15,057 nucleotides of DNA, taken from assembly GCA_964553535.1 (NCBI GenBank), contig CAZKLK010000028.1, positions 1 through 15,057 of the forward strand, read 5' to 3'. Both the position numbers and the translations under genes were made by a program. Numbering within the stretch: position 1 is the stretch's first letter; each line of letters begins with the position of its first letter. This DNA is from JALHSV01 sp964553535 (GTDB taxonomy: Bacteria; Nitrospirota; Thermodesulfovibrionia; Thermodesulfovibrionales; SM23-35). The notes beneath the pieces were generated by a model. It did not search any database and was not told where the DNA came from. It was given only the letters and a program-made list of their open reading frames with translations. Positions 14,647 through 15,057 of the stretch are shown one piece after another.

Positions 14647-15057
14647 TCAGCTATAAGGCGCTGAAATCTCGCCAAGCGCCCATGCCGCATTTTTCCTGAC
14701 CCTGGAATCTTCATCATGAAGGGCAGCTATGAGCGGGTCGATCGCCCGCGGATCTTTGATCTTGCCGAGGGCGGCGACAACGTTGATTCGAAAATAAATA
14801 TTGCTGTCTCTCAAGGCAATGATTAACGGATCAACGGAAGCGGATCCGATTTTGCCCAGTGCCCAAACGGCATTTTCACGCACCCGCGGATCATCATCTC
14901 GCAGCGCAGCTATAAGAAGTTCAATTGCCCGTGTGTCCTTGATTTTTCCAAGTATTTCAATCACGTGTCCTTTGACGGACTGCTCCCTGTCACCGAAGCT
15001 CGCGATAAGGGGTTCGACTGCCGGGGCGCCGATCTTTCCGAGCGCCCAGACCGCGTT
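14647..15057 (-). CDS. HEAT-repeat protein (partial, 5' end outside window)
   Basis: The reading frame is open from the right edge of the window to the stop at 14647, giving at least 136 residues of the C-terminal part. A GTG at 14964 is only an internal codon, since the same repeat pattern continues upstream of it. The protein consists of HEAT/PBS-lyase-like helical repeats of about 30 residues (AIDPLIAALHDEDSRVRKNA, AAWALGEI). Two repeat types alternate in a 61-codon unit. One begins NAVWALGKIG with a short turn; the other begins LGKIKDxRAI. Such solenoids serve as protein-binding scaffolds; some relatives bind phycobilin or iron-sulphur proteins, but nothing here points to a specific partner. 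It converges on the small membrane protein gene with 14 bases between and no visible terminator. Confidence 0.88.
   Translation of the reverse strand, partial: NAVWALGKIGAPAVEPLIASFGDREQSVKGHVIEILGKIKDTRAIELLIAALRDDDPRVRENAVWALGKIGSASVDPLIIALRDSNIYFRINVVAALGKIKDPRAIDPLIAALHDEDSRVRKNAAWALGEISAPYS

Noticed and set aside
1..15057. CRISPR array, insertion sequence, prophage, tRNA or rRNA
   Set aside because: No regularly spaced direct repeats, transposase or integrase motifs, phage genes or recognisable structural RNA sequences were seen.

Overview
The window is a 15 kb stretch of ordinary-density bacterial chromosome with intermediate GC content. It looks like an anaerobic or facultative Gram-negative bacterium. 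Clues are a B12-dependent class II ribonucleotide reductase, a periplasmic triheme c7-type cytochrome, an exported MEMO/AMMECR1 protein, HEAT-repeat proteins and a pssA-leuA gene pair. This combination fits Nitrospirota (Thermodesulfovibrio-like) or Desulfobacterota/Geobacter-like lineages. The lineage is an inference from gene content and was not checked by any search.

Layout. Bases 1-185 carry a REP-like palindrome and a promoter. Next on the + strand come pssA (phosphatidylserine synthase), leuA (2-isopropylmalate synthase, overlapping pssA by 23 nt) and a 135-residue protein built from two similar halves. Bases 2941-5160 on the - strand encode NrdJ, with a promoter whose spacer is filled by an NrdR-box palindrome. 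Bases 5333-6754 (-) encode a MEMO1-like domain fused to an AMMECR1 domain behind a signal sequence. Bases 6927-8300 (-) hold three consecutive Hsp20 small heat-shock genes. They are transcribed from one consensus promoter followed at once by a CIRCE operator, so HrcA control is expected. Divergent from them is ilvE (+), closed by a bidirectional terminator shared with a convergent triheme cytochrome gene (-). The run galU-lon-thiL-small membrane protein (+) follows. It converges on a HEAT-repeat gene (-) that runs off the right edge.

How the genes work together. leuA and ilvE catalyse the first committed step of leucine synthesis and the last step of branched-chain amino acid synthesis. NrdJ makes deoxynucleotides without oxygen. 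The Hsp20 trio and Lon are two arms of proteostasis, holding and degrading unfolded protein. GalU and PssA feed envelope synthesis.

The most interesting observations are: (1) three first-of-transcript genes (pssA, ilvE, galU) have -10 elements so close to the ATG, with no Shine-Dalgarno, that leaderless transcription is predicted, while most other genes here have good Shine-Dalgarno sequences; (2) a CIRCE element controls an all-Hsp20 operon; (3) an exported MEMO-AMMECR1 fusion retains all four MEMO metal ligands; (4) an NrdR box sits exactly between -35 and -10 of a class II RNR promoter. I found no mobile element, CRISPR array, tRNA or rRNA. No stretch over 300 bases lacks a gene.
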